Made by a program: the position numbers and the translations under genes. A stretch of DNA of 64,000 bases from Membranihabitans marinus (GTDB lineage: Bacteria; Bacteroidota; Bacteroidia; Chitinophagales; Saprospiraceae). Numbering within the stretch: the first letter of the stretch is position 1; each line of letters begins with the position of its first letter. The stretch is taken from contig NZ_JAHVHU010000009.1 in NCBI RefSeq assembly GCF_019802045.1, forward strand, positions 186,001-250,000. The letters are read 5' to 3'. This document shows, in pieces, positions 26,465 to 35,238 of this stretch. The notes under the pieces were generated by a model that was not told the origin of the DNA, did no database searches, and saw only the letters and a program-made list of their open reading frames with translations.

Positions 26465-26732
26465 TTTTTCCGAAAAAGAAGTTCGAAAGGCTATACTGAA
26501 AAAAGCAGCACCAAAAATAGCTAATAAGAGAGCACCCCATTGGAGAGGAAAAATATATCTTGGTGATGTTTACTTCAGCACAGTGAAAATTCCAAATCCA
26601 CACAATAAAAATTTTGGTTAATCAAAAGCAAGAAATCTTGCTAAACAACTTGGTTTAGATAAAGAGCAGTACAATGCTTTTGTAGGTTGTTCATTAAGTA
26701 AGGATGGTTATTATGAATTAATTTCATCTTGA
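26451..26732 (+). pseudogene. Possible toxin partner interrupted by an in-frame stop
   Basis: From ATG 26451 the frame gives MPFRSFSEKEVRKAILKKAA and further residues to NPHNKNFG, then a TAA at 26619-26621, and continues without shift as SKARNLAKQLGLDKEQYNAF to a TGA at 26730-26732. The whole is 93 codons, the size of HicA-like and related small toxins, and the part after the stop is protein-like. The first codons overlap the HicB-like gene by 14 bp. Either the toxin is dead by a single nonsense change or the stop is read through. No family can be named with certainty. Confidence 0.5.
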
Positions 26733-26795
26733 TAACGGCCGATTATGTTTTTGATAATCCAGTCATTTATTCATTAGTTGCTCTGTTGGGGAACT

Positions 26796-26955
26796 CACAT
26801 CTTCACCACTAATTTTCCTCTGGCATGACGCGTTTCTGTTATCTCAAGGGCGTCCAGCACTTTTTCAAAGGAGTATTCTTTTTCGATGACCAGTTTTATT
26901 TTTCCGGAAGTAATATCCTGAACAAGCTGGTTCATTTCTTTTTCTCTTATTGGTT
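26796..26955 (-). pseudogene. C-terminal stub of a zinc-binding/quinone oxidoreductase
   Basis: The minus strand reads EMNQLVQDITSGKIKLVIEK, then YSFEKVLDALEITETRHARG and KLVVKM before a stop. This is the last 50 residues of MDR-type (quinone oxidoreductase/alcohol dehydrogenase) proteins, whose C-terminus typically has G-K-I-x-P-V-I and H-A-R/x-G-K-V-V. The stub is open only to a stop at about 26957. The Rossmann and catalytic parts are absent. Confidence 0.7.
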
Positions 26956-27002
26956 GTTAATGCATAAAGATCTCTGACTGCAGTGTGTTCTTTAATTGAA
27001 AT

Positions 27003-27303
27003 TCACTTAATATGCTTACGAAAATTCATTCTTCCACCCAATACTCTAACCACAAATATTTCATCTGGAGTGGGATGATAAAAAATCATATGGGTTTTGA
27101 ATTTATATCTTGAGCATCTTTCTTCTCGTAGGAATATATGCTCTGCCAATATCCGGGTTAGCACTTAGCTTAGTTATTGTCTTTATTAGTTCTTCAGAAT
27201 ACATTAAAGACTGATCAACCCCGAACTTTTCGATGGTGCAACGGGCGATATGCCCAATGTCTTGCTTCGCCCTGACACTTAGAATATACTTATTTTCCCG
27301 CTT
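27003..27303 (-). pseudogene. parE: ParE toxin with frameshift
   Basis: Starting at 27303 (MKRENKYILSVRAKQDIGHI) the frame follows ParE toxins through KFGVDQSLMYSEELI and NPDIGRAY, then shifts. The other frame continues as REERCSRYKFKTHMIFYHPT and VVRVLGGRMNFRKHIK to the stop at 27003, the expected C-terminus (HMIFY and VRVLGGRM are ParE hallmarks). The shift lies near 27130. The toxin is therefore probably inactive in this sequence. Its start overlaps the end of parD by 14 bp. Confidence 0.75.
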
Positions 27304-27541
27304 CATATTCTTGTATAGTCTCCATCCATATACCTTCAATAGTTGCATCTGATGGTCCACTTTCAATCCCATCAACCAAGGCATCTTGCAACTCTACGAG
27401 TCGCCTTCGCTCCTCTTGATCCTTGCGTACCAAATCTCTTAGGAACTCACTCTCATTCGTATAACCCCCTTTTTCTACCAGGCTTTTTATATATGCATCT
27501 TGCTGTTCTGTAAATGTTATAGATTTTCTAACTACACTCAT
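27290..27541 (-). CDS. parD: ParD-type antitoxin
   Basis: An 83-residue antitoxin of the ParD/CC2985 family. The N-terminal ribbon-helix-helix is MSVVRKSITFTEQQDAYIKS with the conserved GGYTNESEFLRDLVR helix, and the C-terminal part (LVELQDALVDGIESGPSD) is the toxin-binding region. It would bind DNA to repress its own operon and neutralise ParE. The toxin gene overlaps it but carries a frameshift, so the antitoxin is now probably an orphan. Confidence 0.88.
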   Translation of the reverse strand: MSVVRKSITFTEQQDAYIKSLVEKGGYTNESEFLRDLVRKDQEERRRLVELQDALVDGIESGPSDATIEGIWMETIQEYEAGK

Positions 27542-27652
27542 TTCGCACCAAAGTTATTATTATTGATGCAATTTAAGCATTTTGCTGATTTTGGGACAGC
27601 CTCATCGTGAAAATCCGTTCCAATGGGTCAGAAATCTTCCCCTCCAGATCCT

Positions 27653-29161
27653 TCAATCATAATGATACATCTCCTTTAGCCCCAGCTTCCTTCTCGCCTC
27701 TTCAGAGGGCTTTGGATTTTTATCCCGCTCTTTGTAGTAATCGGCGCCGTCCCAGTCAAAGGTTGCGTCTGTCTCCCGTGGATCACCCGTAGCAACCAGA
27801 TAATTGATCAACTGGTTGGACAGACGTTGTTTGATAGACCGGTAGGCTTCGAAGTCGGCAACGTTCTTCATTTGGTAAGGGTCAATGGTTAGGTCATACA
27901 GCTCCTCATAAGGACGTTTTCCAAATGCGTCTTCAAATAGAGGTCTGATTTTTGGGTGATCGTGGTGGTTGAGTAAAAAGATTTTGGTGGGGGCTGGATA
28001 ATGCAACATATGCGCATCGACATCCCCATACAAAGGTGGATCCCCCGCTGGCCAACGATCCGGTTCGTAGTTCCGGATGTACAAGTAGTCCTTGGTGCGC
28101 AATGCCCGCCCCGGATACCCTAATCCTTCAGATCGGACGTATGCATGTCGTTCCCGGGCCATGTAGACCTGGTTGCGGTCGTTTGAAATCTGCCCCGATT
28201 TTTTGGAATCCAGGATGTCGGCAAAACTTTTGGCGGTCATTTCCTCCGGTGTTTCCAGTCCGGCCCAATCCAAAATCGTTGGAGCCAAATCACTCAAGTT
28301 GATAAAATCGGTTACTTTTCGATTGCCTTCGAAGTGACCGGGCCAGGATACGATGAAAGGTATCTTGGTGCCAAAATCGTATAAATTGGCCAATCCCCGG
28401 GGCATCTGCCATCCATTGTCGCTGCAGACGATAACGATCGTGTTTTTTCTTTCTCCCCGTTGTTTGAGAAGGTCTAAATATTCAGCGACCTGACGGTCGA
28501 AGGACTGTACCTCATCGTAATAATCTCCAATGTCCTCCCGGACCGCTGGTACATCCGGGAGATAAGGGGGCACCTCAATATCTTCCAGATTAACCTGTGC
28601 ATTTTCCCAGCCATTCTCCGGGTACGGGCGGTGCGGATGACGACTGCTAAACCAGAACATCCAGGGTTCTTCTGAGGCTGTAGAGTCCAAAAACACATCC
28701 AATGATTTATACGATGGTCCACCTGGATTGTGCGGCCATCCGGTGGCCGTTGCATCGCCCGGTCCCCAACCTTTGCCTTCGATACCTACCCGGTAGCCTG
28801 CTTCTGCTAATAAATCAGGGAATACAACTTCCTCTGGAAAACTGCTCCATAGGTTCGCCGCTTGTTGCAGCCGCCAGATGTCCTGACCGGTAATCATAGC
28901 TGCCCGCGCCGGTGAGCACGACGGTGCGGAGCAGAAAGCATTTTCAAACAACACCCCTTCTTTCGCGACCTGATCCATCGCCGGTGTGTGGACCACAGAA
29001 TCCCCGTAGGCCCCCACATGATTCCAGGACTGATTATCGGACATCAGGATAAGTATATTGGGTCGGGCGGGTTCTTCGGGTTCTGTGTTATCTTGGCCGG
29101 TACAGCTTAGAAGTAAAAACAGAAGTACTATGGAAGTTATTCTAATCACGCTTATAACCAT
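27653..29161 (-). CDS. Sulfatase, S1 family, heparan N-sulfatase-like
   Basis: A 502-residue lipoprotein-type sulfatase (signal IVLLFLLLSC, Cys20). The formylglycine motif is C82-S-P-A-R86 within FCSAPSCSPARAAMITGQ. Metal residues are in SDNQSW (41-46) and VIVCSDNGW. The overall sequence (NHVGAYGD, EGKGWGPGD, HPHRPYPENGW) is like the SGSH/S1_8 group that removes N- or O-sulfate from glycans; the exact subfamily is inference. The gene begins 5 bp after the stop of the upstream sulfatase, so the two form an operon. Confidence 0.88.
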   Translation of the reverse strand: MVISVIRITSIVLLFLLLSCTGQDNTEPEEPARPNILILMSDNQSWNHVGAYGDSVVHTPAMDQVAKEGVLFENAFCSAPSCSPARAAMITGQDIWRLQQAANLWSSFPEEVVFPDLLAEAGYRVGIEGKGWGPGDATATGWPHNPGGPSYKSLDVFLDSTASEEPWMFWFSSRHPHRPYPENGWENAQVNLEDIEVPPYLPDVPAVREDIGDYYDEVQSFDRQVAEYLDLLKQRGERKNTIVIVCSDNGWQMPRGLANLYDFGTKIPFIVSWPGHFEGNRKVTDFINLSDLAPTILDWAGLETPEEMTAKSFADILDSKKSGQISNDRNQVYMARERHAYVRSEGLGYPGRALRTKDYLYIRNYEPDRWPAGDPPLYGDVDAHMLHYPAPTKIFLLNHHDHPKIRPLFEDAFGKRPYEELYDLTIDPYQMKNVADFEAYRSIKQRLSNQLINYLVATGDPRETDATFDWDGADYYKERDKNPKPSEEARRKLGLKEMYHYD

Positions 29162-29166
29162 TGTCT

Positions 29167-30732
29167 CTATCTATTTAACCACGCATCCAGAAATTTTTGA
29201 TCCAATTCATCGCTGTCCCCGTACTCCGCCCGTATGGAATCCAACTTTTGGTGCATCTGTTCCTGTACCTCTACATAGGCCGGATCGTCGTACACGTTGT
29301 TCATTTCCCGGGGATCTTCCTGCAGATCGTATAACTCCCATTCATCTACATCATAGTAAAAATGGATGAGCTTGTATCGTTCGGTTGATACCCCATGGTG
29401 ACGTTTGACCATGTGCTCTGCGGGGTACTCATAGTAGGTGTAGTAGACCGCATCTCGCCACGAGGGATCTTCTCCGCTGACCAAGTCACGGAACGATTCG
29501 CCCTGCATTTCTTCTGGTGCTTCTATCCCGGCATAATCCAAAAAGGTCGGTGCAAAGTCCAGATTTTGAACCAATGCATCAGTTTCGGTGCCGGCTTTGA
29601 TTTCCTTAGGGTATCGCATCAATAGAGGCGTCCGGAACGACTCCTCATACATAAATCGTTTGTCGAACCAGCCGTGTTCACCCAGGTAAAAACCCTGGTC
29701 AGAGGTGTAGACGACGATGGTATTCTCCGCGAGGCCGGTTTCATCCAGAAAGTCCAAGAGCTCGCCGACACCATCATCCACCGACTTGATGGTGCGCAGG
29801 TAATCCCGAATGTATCGGTTGAATTTCCACTCTGCAAATTCTTTGCCTTTCAAATCGGCTTTTACGAACGCTTCATTTTTGGGATCATACGCCGCTTTCC
29901 AGTTTTTGAGTTGATACGCAGACAGTCGCTTAAGCTGACCCGCCAACGCTGTCGTGTCGCCGGTGTACGGATTGACCACGAATTTCATGTCGTGTCCCCA
30001 ACGCATGTCCCGCACGATTTCCATTTCCTGTTCTTTGGCAGCGCTGCCCCGTCCTTCGTAATCGTCGTAGAAGTTGGCCGGGGGATCAAAGGTGATGTCA
30101 TCATAAAGCGTGAGGTATTCTTCTGCCGGTTTCCAGTTTCGGTGCGGCGCTTTCTGATGGTATAGCAGGCAAAACGGTTGATCCGGGTTGCGCATTTCTT
30201 TGAGCCATTTCAGAGTCTGATCGGTGGTAATATCAGTGACATAGCCCGGGAATCGCTTTCGCTCTCCATTGACGATAAAGTCGGGGTTGTAGTAATGGCC
30301 TTGTCCGGGGAGTACCATCGAATAATCAAACCCCTGCGGTAATCCATCGAGGTGAATTTTTCCGATCATAGCCGTCTGGTACCCGTTGGCTTGCAGGACT
30401 TTGGGGAAATTGGGCTGGTCCCAGTTAAAGGGCTGAAGATTGTCTACTTTGCCATTGACAAAGCTATGTTTTCCGGTTAACATCACGGCCCGACTGGGTG
30501 CGCAAATAGAATTGGTCACGGTCGAACGATTAAATAATATCCCCTCGTCTGCGATCCGGTCAATATTGGGTGTTTCATTGATGCCATGGCCATAAGCACT
30601 GATGGCTTGGTACCCATGATCATCGCTCATGATGAAAATAATATTGGGTGGTTCGGGATTTTCTTCCTGTTGATCCGGATTACAAGCCAGAACCAAAAGA
30701 CCAAGAAACAGCACAAAGTAACGGTAGTTCAC
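29167..30732 (-). CDS. Sulfatase, S1 family, GlcNAc-6-sulfatase-like
   Basis: A 521-residue sulfatase with a lipoprotein signal (FVLFLGLLVLAC, Cys17). The formylglycine motif is C77-A-P-S-R81 in NSICAPSRAVMLTGKHS; metal ligands SDDHGY (36-41) and YTSDQGFYLGEHGWFDK. The latter and the FNRSTVTNSICAPSR context are typical of S1_11 enzymes, which act on N-acetylglucosamine-6-sulfate or related sugars. A sulfatase-maturating enzyme is not in the window. First gene of a two-sulfatase operon reading away from the DUF1800 gene. Confidence 0.9.
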   Translation of the reverse strand: MNYRYFVLFLGLLVLACNPDQQEENPEPPNIIFIMSDDHGYQAISAYGHGINETPNIDRIADEGILFNRSTVTNSICAPSRAVMLTGKHSFVNGKVDNLQPFNWDQPNFPKVLQANGYQTAMIGKIHLDGLPQGFDYSMVLPGQGHYYNPDFIVNGERKRFPGYVTDITTDQTLKWLKEMRNPDQPFCLLYHQKAPHRNWKPAEEYLTLYDDITFDPPANFYDDYEGRGSAAKEQEMEIVRDMRWGHDMKFVVNPYTGDTTALAGQLKRLSAYQLKNWKAAYDPKNEAFVKADLKGKEFAEWKFNRYIRDYLRTIKSVDDGVGELLDFLDETGLAENTIVVYTSDQGFYLGEHGWFDKRFMYEESFRTPLLMRYPKEIKAGTETDALVQNLDFAPTFLDYAGIEAPEEMQGESFRDLVSGEDPSWRDAVYYTYYEYPAEHMVKRHHGVSTERYKLIHFYYDVDEWELYDLQEDPREMNNVYDDPAYVEVQEQMHQKLDSIRAEYGDSDELDQKFLDAWLNR

Positions 30733-30907
30733 AATTCTCTTTTTTTAGATGTAAGTGGTCGGGTCTGGATGACAGAAATACCCGGGCGACGCAATTGTAA
30801 ATTCAAATATACCGATTTAGTCTGTATTTTTAAATAGCTTGACATGTGGATGACATATTTTGATTTCTGTCAAAATATTTCATTCCGCGTTTAAACCTAT
30901 GGCGCCA

Positions 30908-30943
30908 TTTCGCATCTAATTAACAAACCGACACATATATTTG
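30908..30943 (+). promoter_or_regulatory. Bacteroidota-type promoter before the DUF1800 gene
   Basis: TATATTTG at 30936-30943 fits the TAnnTTTG -7 element. A weak TTTCG at 30908-30912 is 23 bp before it and could serve as the -33 box. The -7 element overlaps the alternative TTG start at 30941, which argues for the ATG at 30977 as the real start. Confidence 0.4.
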
Positions 30944-30976
30944 AATGTTAAGGTTGCGTTATCAATAAAAGCACTT

Positions 30977-32557
30977 ATGAAAACTCTCCAACCCTTCTCC
31001 AGCGACTGGAATCCGGCAAACCTTCGAACCTTATTGAATCGTACGATGATGGGATACAGCAAATCCATGTGGAATGAAGGATCAAAGCTGTCACGCGAGG
31101 AGGTGGTTAATACGTTACTGAAGAAACGGTCCGTTCCGGAGCCACCTGTCAATATTGATTTTTCGGACGATCCGTATGTAAAAATAGGAGAGACCTGGGT
31201 GAATAAGCCCTATCCACGCAAGAATAAAGAGGCTGTCCGGTTTCGCCGGAATAGTTTGATCTCTTGGGTGATCCATGAGATGACGCGAAAGGATGCCTTG
31301 ATCTATCCAAAAATGATCCTTTTTTGGCACAATCATTTTCCTATTGCAAAGGTGAATGATCTCCGGTTTGATTATGACTATTACATTTTGCTGCATAAGC
31401 ATGCGCTGGGCAACTTTAAGCATCTGACCTATGAGATGACCATCCATCCCGCCATGCTAAGGTACTTGAACGGGAATAAAAACACCAGTAGAAATCCCAA
31501 TGAGAACTTTGCCCGGGAATTGTTGGAACTGTTTACGATCGGAAAAGGCGAATTAGCTGGTGAAGGGGATTATTCGAACTACACCGAACAGGATGTGCAG
31601 GCGATTGCCAAATGCCTGACGGGGTGGCGGGACTATGGATATTTCAGCGAGGAGCGAAGTGATATTGGTTCCTTTTTCAGAACGAACAGACATGATAAGT
31701 CCACCAAAACATTGTCCGCACGGTTTGACCATGAAAAAATACCCAATCTGGAAGAACAGGAATACCGGCGGGTTATCGATATCATTTTTAGTAAAAAAGA
31801 AACGGCCAATTTTATCAGCCGCAAGCTTTTTCGTTGGTTTGTGGGTTCTGATATTGACGAAGAGACCGAAGCCAATGTCATCCAGCCCATGGGGGAGCTC
31901 ATCTTTGATTCTGGTTACGAAATCAGACCGGCACTTCAGGCCTTGCTGAACAGTCAGGTGCTTTATGACGAAGCATTCTGTGGCTCGATCATAAAATCCC
32001 CGCTCGAGTTTCTGCTGCCGCTATATTACCATATTTCATTTGAATTGGATGACCAATCCGAAAAGTACTTCCAAGGCTTCCGGTCTGTTTACTACACAAC
32101 GAATTTGTTGGGACAGGCTTTTTTCAATATCCCTCAGGTGGCAGGCTGGAAGGCATATTACCAGAGCCCGGCCTGGTATCAGCACTGGATTACGACAACT
32201 TCTCTTAGCAACCGAAATGAATATGCCCAGCGTTTGCTAAAAATTAACACCCGGTTTGATGAAAGTCGTTTTGGAGCCAATATGCTTCAACTTTTGGAAG
32301 AATTTGAAAAACCCGAAGATCCCACTGAACTGGTTCGGGAATTGACCTTGTTCATGCTGCCGAAGCCACTGAGCGATGAACAAATTATCCAGCTGAAAGA
32401 ACTATTTATCCCGGGACTACCGGATTATGAATGGACGGTGGAGTACAATCAGTACCTCAATAATCCATCGGATGGAAAGCTGAAACGCTCCCTAAATGAC
32501 AAGTTGAAGTTTCTGGCTTACAACATTATTTCCTTACCCGATTATCAGGTGATCTAA
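30977..32557 (+). CDS. DUF1800 domain-containing protein
   Basis: About 526 residues from ATG 30977 (MKTLQPFSSDWNPANLRTLL). It has the DUF1800 features: LLNRTMMGYS at the start, LIYPKMILFWHNHF, the ARELLELFTIGKGE segment with nearby DVQAIAKCLTGW, the FDHEKIPNLEE part and FISRKLFRWFVG. No typical signal peptide is seen. The molecular role of DUF1800 proteins is unknown; they are nearly always encoded next to DUF1501 proteins, as here (12-bp gap). Composition and codon use match the neighbours. Confidence 0.88.
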   Translation: MKTLQPFSSDWNPANLRTLLNRTMMGYSKSMWNEGSKLSREEVVNTLLKKRSVPEPPVNIDFSDDPYVKIGETWVNKPYPRKNKEAVRFRRNSLISWVIHEMTRKDALIYPKMILFWHNHFPIAKVNDLRFDYDYYILLHKHALGNFKHLTYEMTIHPAMLRYLNGNKNTSRNPNENFARELLELFTIGKGELAGEGDYSNYTEQDVQAIAKCLTGWRDYGYFSEERSDIGSFFRTNRHDKSTKTLSARFDHEKIPNLEEQEYRRVIDIIFSKKETANFISRKLFRWFVGSDIDEETEANVIQPMGELIFDSGYEIRPALQALLNSQVLYDEAFCGSIIKSPLEFLLPLYYHISFELDDQSEKYFQGFRSVYYTTNLLGQAFFNIPQVAGWKAYYQSPAWYQHWITTTSLSNRNEYAQRLLKINTRFDESRFGANMLQLLEEFEKPEDPTELVRELTLFMLPKPLSDEQIIQLKELFIPGLPDYEWTVEYNQYLNNPSDGKLKRSLNDKLKFLAYNIISLPDYQVI

Positions 32558-32569
32558 AAAACACGGATT

Positions 32570-34111
32570 ATGAACAGGCGACAATTTTTACAAAACTTTT
32601 CTGCTATAACGCTTCCGGTCGGGCTGGGTCTTCCGGGATTCTCAGGTTTTTGGGGCCCCCGGCTTATGCAAATGGAAACGGATCGGGTACTGATTATTAT
32701 TCAGCTGATCGGGGGATGTGACGGGCTCAATGCTTTTATCCCCATAGATCAGTACGGTGCTCTCCAGGCGGTCCGTTCCAATATCCTGCCTGATGAAAAA
32801 GCTTTTCTTAAAGCGGGGGATAAAAACGGTTTTCATCCAAGCCTGACCGGGTTTCATTCGCTGTTTGAGAAGAATAGAATGACCGTGGTGCAAAATGTGG
32901 GGTACCCGTTTCAAAATCGATCCCATTTTCGATCGACCGACATCTGGAATACTGCCTCTCAATCCAATGAATACCTCGATACAGGATGGGTCGGCCGGTA
33001 TGTCGATCAAATGGCATCCGGAGAACCGGTCGAGTATCCATGGGCCGTAAGTCTGGGCCGGACGGTTTCGGAGACATGTCAGGGCTTAGCCACCAATCAT
33101 GGTGTTTCCTTAAAAGATCCCACACAGATCAATGAACTTCCCTATGGAGAAGCATATGACTGGGGAGACGGAGCCTTTGCAAAAAACATGAATTTCATCC
33201 ATTCCACGATAAAAGCCAACAATGTATATGGAGCACTTTTTGAAGAAAAATACAATGCCGGAAAGAGCATGTCTGATAAATATCCGGCCAATAATCCACT
33301 GGCAGAACAGCTTCGTACGATCGCCACATTGATGGCGGGTGGGCTGCAAAGTCCTGTCTATACTGTATCGCTCGGGGGGTTTGATACGCATGCTGGTCAG
33401 GTCAATGGTGGCAATCCGTTGGAAGGGACGTTTCCAGGATTGTTGCAGACCCTCGGCGATGCGCTGGAAGCATTCTGGGATGATCTGGCATTGCTTGGCC
33501 TGGAAGACCGGGTACTGGCAATGACGTATTCCGAATTTGGCCGGAAAATCCGGTCCAATGCGAGTTTTGGAACGGACCATGGAGATGCAGCACCGATGTT
33601 TTTATTCGGATCATGCCTTCAGAATTCTATTATCGGAACCAATCCGGTGATCGATCCCGAAGTGAGCCCCAAAGACGGGGTCCCGTATGAAATAGATTTT
33701 CGAAATATATATGGTTCCATCCTGAGTGATTGGTTTGCGGTCCCGGCGTCCGATCTACCCACTTTACTTCCAGATCACGCGCCAGAGCACGTGGATCTTT
33801 TAAGACCAGGCTGTGGCGTGCGCAGTGCTAAAGAACCTGGGGTGCGAAGTAAGGATTTTTTTGAGGTTGATGTATACCCCAACCCCGCCAGTGGTGAGTT
33901 GCTCATCCGGCTGGATGGAATTGAATCAAAAGAGGTCAATGCTCAATTAATTAACCTCCAGGGTAGTCAAATTAAAAAATGGACCCTGTACGGTAGCGGA
34001 TCGAAAAGCATTGAAAAATCAGTCGATATATCATCTGTTCCCGCAGGAGCCTATGTCCTCCGTGTGCATCAAGCCATTTCGACACAAAGCAAGAAGGTGA
34101 TCGTTCAATGA
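32570..34111 (+). CDS. DUF1501 protein with type IX secretion C-terminal domain
   Basis: A 513-residue protein with an N-terminal twin-Arg-like signal (MNRRQFLQNFSAITLPVGLG). The DUF1501 (alkaline-phosphatase-like) core shows QLIGGCDGLNAFIP, HPSLTGFHSLFE, SLGGFDTHAGQ and MTYSEFGRK with HGDAAPMFLFG. The last 85 residues are a T9SS type A sorting domain (VDVYPNPASGELLIRL, GAYVLRVHQ), so it is probably exported by the type IX system and placed on the surface or released. It follows the DUF1800 gene at 12 bp. The combination of an RR-type signal with a T9SS tag is notable. Confidence 0.9.
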   Translation: MNRRQFLQNFSAITLPVGLGLPGFSGFWGPRLMQMETDRVLIIIQLIGGCDGLNAFIPIDQYGALQAVRSNILPDEKAFLKAGDKNGFHPSLTGFHSLFEKNRMTVVQNVGYPFQNRSHFRSTDIWNTASQSNEYLDTGWVGRYVDQMASGEPVEYPWAVSLGRTVSETCQGLATNHGVSLKDPTQINELPYGEAYDWGDGAFAKNMNFIHSTIKANNVYGALFEEKYNAGKSMSDKYPANNPLAEQLRTIATLMAGGLQSPVYTVSLGGFDTHAGQVNGGNPLEGTFPGLLQTLGDALEAFWDDLALLGLEDRVLAMTYSEFGRKIRSNASFGTDHGDAAPMFLFGSCLQNSIIGTNPVIDPEVSPKDGVPYEIDFRNIYGSILSDWFAVPASDLPTLLPDHAPEHVDLLRPGCGVRSAKEPGVRSKDFFEVDVYPNPASGELLIRLDGIESKEVNAQLINLQGSQIKKWTLYGSGSKSIEKSVDISSVPAGAYVLRVHQAISTQSKKVIVQ

Positions 34112-34116
34112 AGCAA

Positions 34117-34791
34117 CTACAACTGCTCTACAGCACTATCAATGCAATCATGCAATATTGGAGTGAGCGCACTAACAAGCAGAGGATAATGATCAGCATC
34201 CATTTTATCAAATCCACCCCCTGAAGAAACAACCTGTGTAGATTTCAGTCGTTTCTCTGCTTTTATCGTTTCTTCCAGCTTTACAAGCTTATTCCCTTCA
34301 TTGTCCAATACATTAATGATTACCGTGGATGTAGGTTTTACCTGGCGTGTCAGTTTCCCACCAAGAACATCTAGTGTTGCGCCAACTGAGATCCGAACAT
34401 CCAGATAATAATCCGTGGTATGCCCCTTTTTATTAGCTTTTTTGATCGCACTTTTTGCAGACATTGGATTGGGGTATCCCTCCTTGAGATAGATGACCCC
34501 GCGATCAGTCAATACGGCAATATCTTCAATTTGGACTTGATTATCTGACAACTTATCAGTAAAATACCCATACATTTGATCATACAGGATTTGATACAGC
34601 TTCTCTTTATTCTTTTTGAGGATCGCTTCTTCTTTTTTTGTCGAAGCTTCATAGGGGTCCATTTTGTCCAGTATGCCGGTAAAAGTTACACTGAATCTGA
34701 CAATAGTATTATTGGAATTAGTCAAATCCTGAGAATTCATAGATGTACAGAATAGTAATAACAATATTGATAATAAAATACCTTGTTTCAT
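34117..34791 (-). CDS. Secreted protein of unknown function
   Basis: A 224-residue protein with a signal peptide (MKQGILLSILLLLFCTSMNSQ). The mature region is predicted mixed alpha/beta with a lysine-rich helix (STKKEEAILKKNKEKLYQIL) and strands such as YYLDVRISVGATLDVLGG and TSTVIINVLDNEGNKLVKLE. No family recognised. It converges on the DUF1501 gene with only 5 bp between stop codons. Confidence 0.6.
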   Translation of the reverse strand: MKQGILLSILLLLFCTSMNSQDLTNSNNTIVRFSVTFTGILDKMDPYEASTKKEEAILKKNKEKLYQILYDQMYGYFTDKLSDNQVQIEDIAVLTDRGVIYLKEGYPNPMSAKSAIKKANKKGHTTDYYLDVRISVGATLDVLGGKLTRQVKPTSTVIINVLDNEGNKLVKLEETIKAEKRLKSTQVVSSGGGFDKMDADHYPLLVSALTPILHDCIDSAVEQL

Positions 34792-35238
34792 TTTGTGGTT
34801 TTTTACATAATTAAATAGCAGCTTAAATGATGTTAGTTCAGATTTGTTCTAACCTAACTTAATTTCGAATTAAGCATTCAATATACTAAATTAAGTTCTG
34901 TTGGTAGATTAATCACAGTTTATTGATATATTTTTTAAAAGAGATACCGAAGTCATCCCTCTTTTAATTGGTGGGTCTTTAAGGTTTAGTCAATAAACTC
35001 GTAAGACGTTGAATTTGTCATCTTGTTCTGTACGAAATTACACTTAATGCAACTTGTGTGTATGTTGGTAATATGCAGGCTGTTTGAATTCTTCTCCACA
35101 AATACCCAAGCCATTACAACCATACCCTGTACCCGTGAAAGCATAGAATTAGAAACTGCATTAGAGAAGAGCAGTGCAAATAAGTCGAAAAGTCTTTGTT
35201 AACTTTTCTTATATTTGAAAAATACATAAACATCTTCT
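34792..35238. other. 447-bp divergent gap
   Basis: AT-rich region between divergently read genes. A TATATTTG (35210-35217) that fits the Bacteroidota -7 element lies 22 bp before the start of the dimethylformamidase-like gene, with a TTTG only 11 bp upstream of it, so the -33 match is poor. No gene or repeat seen. Confidence 0.4.
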
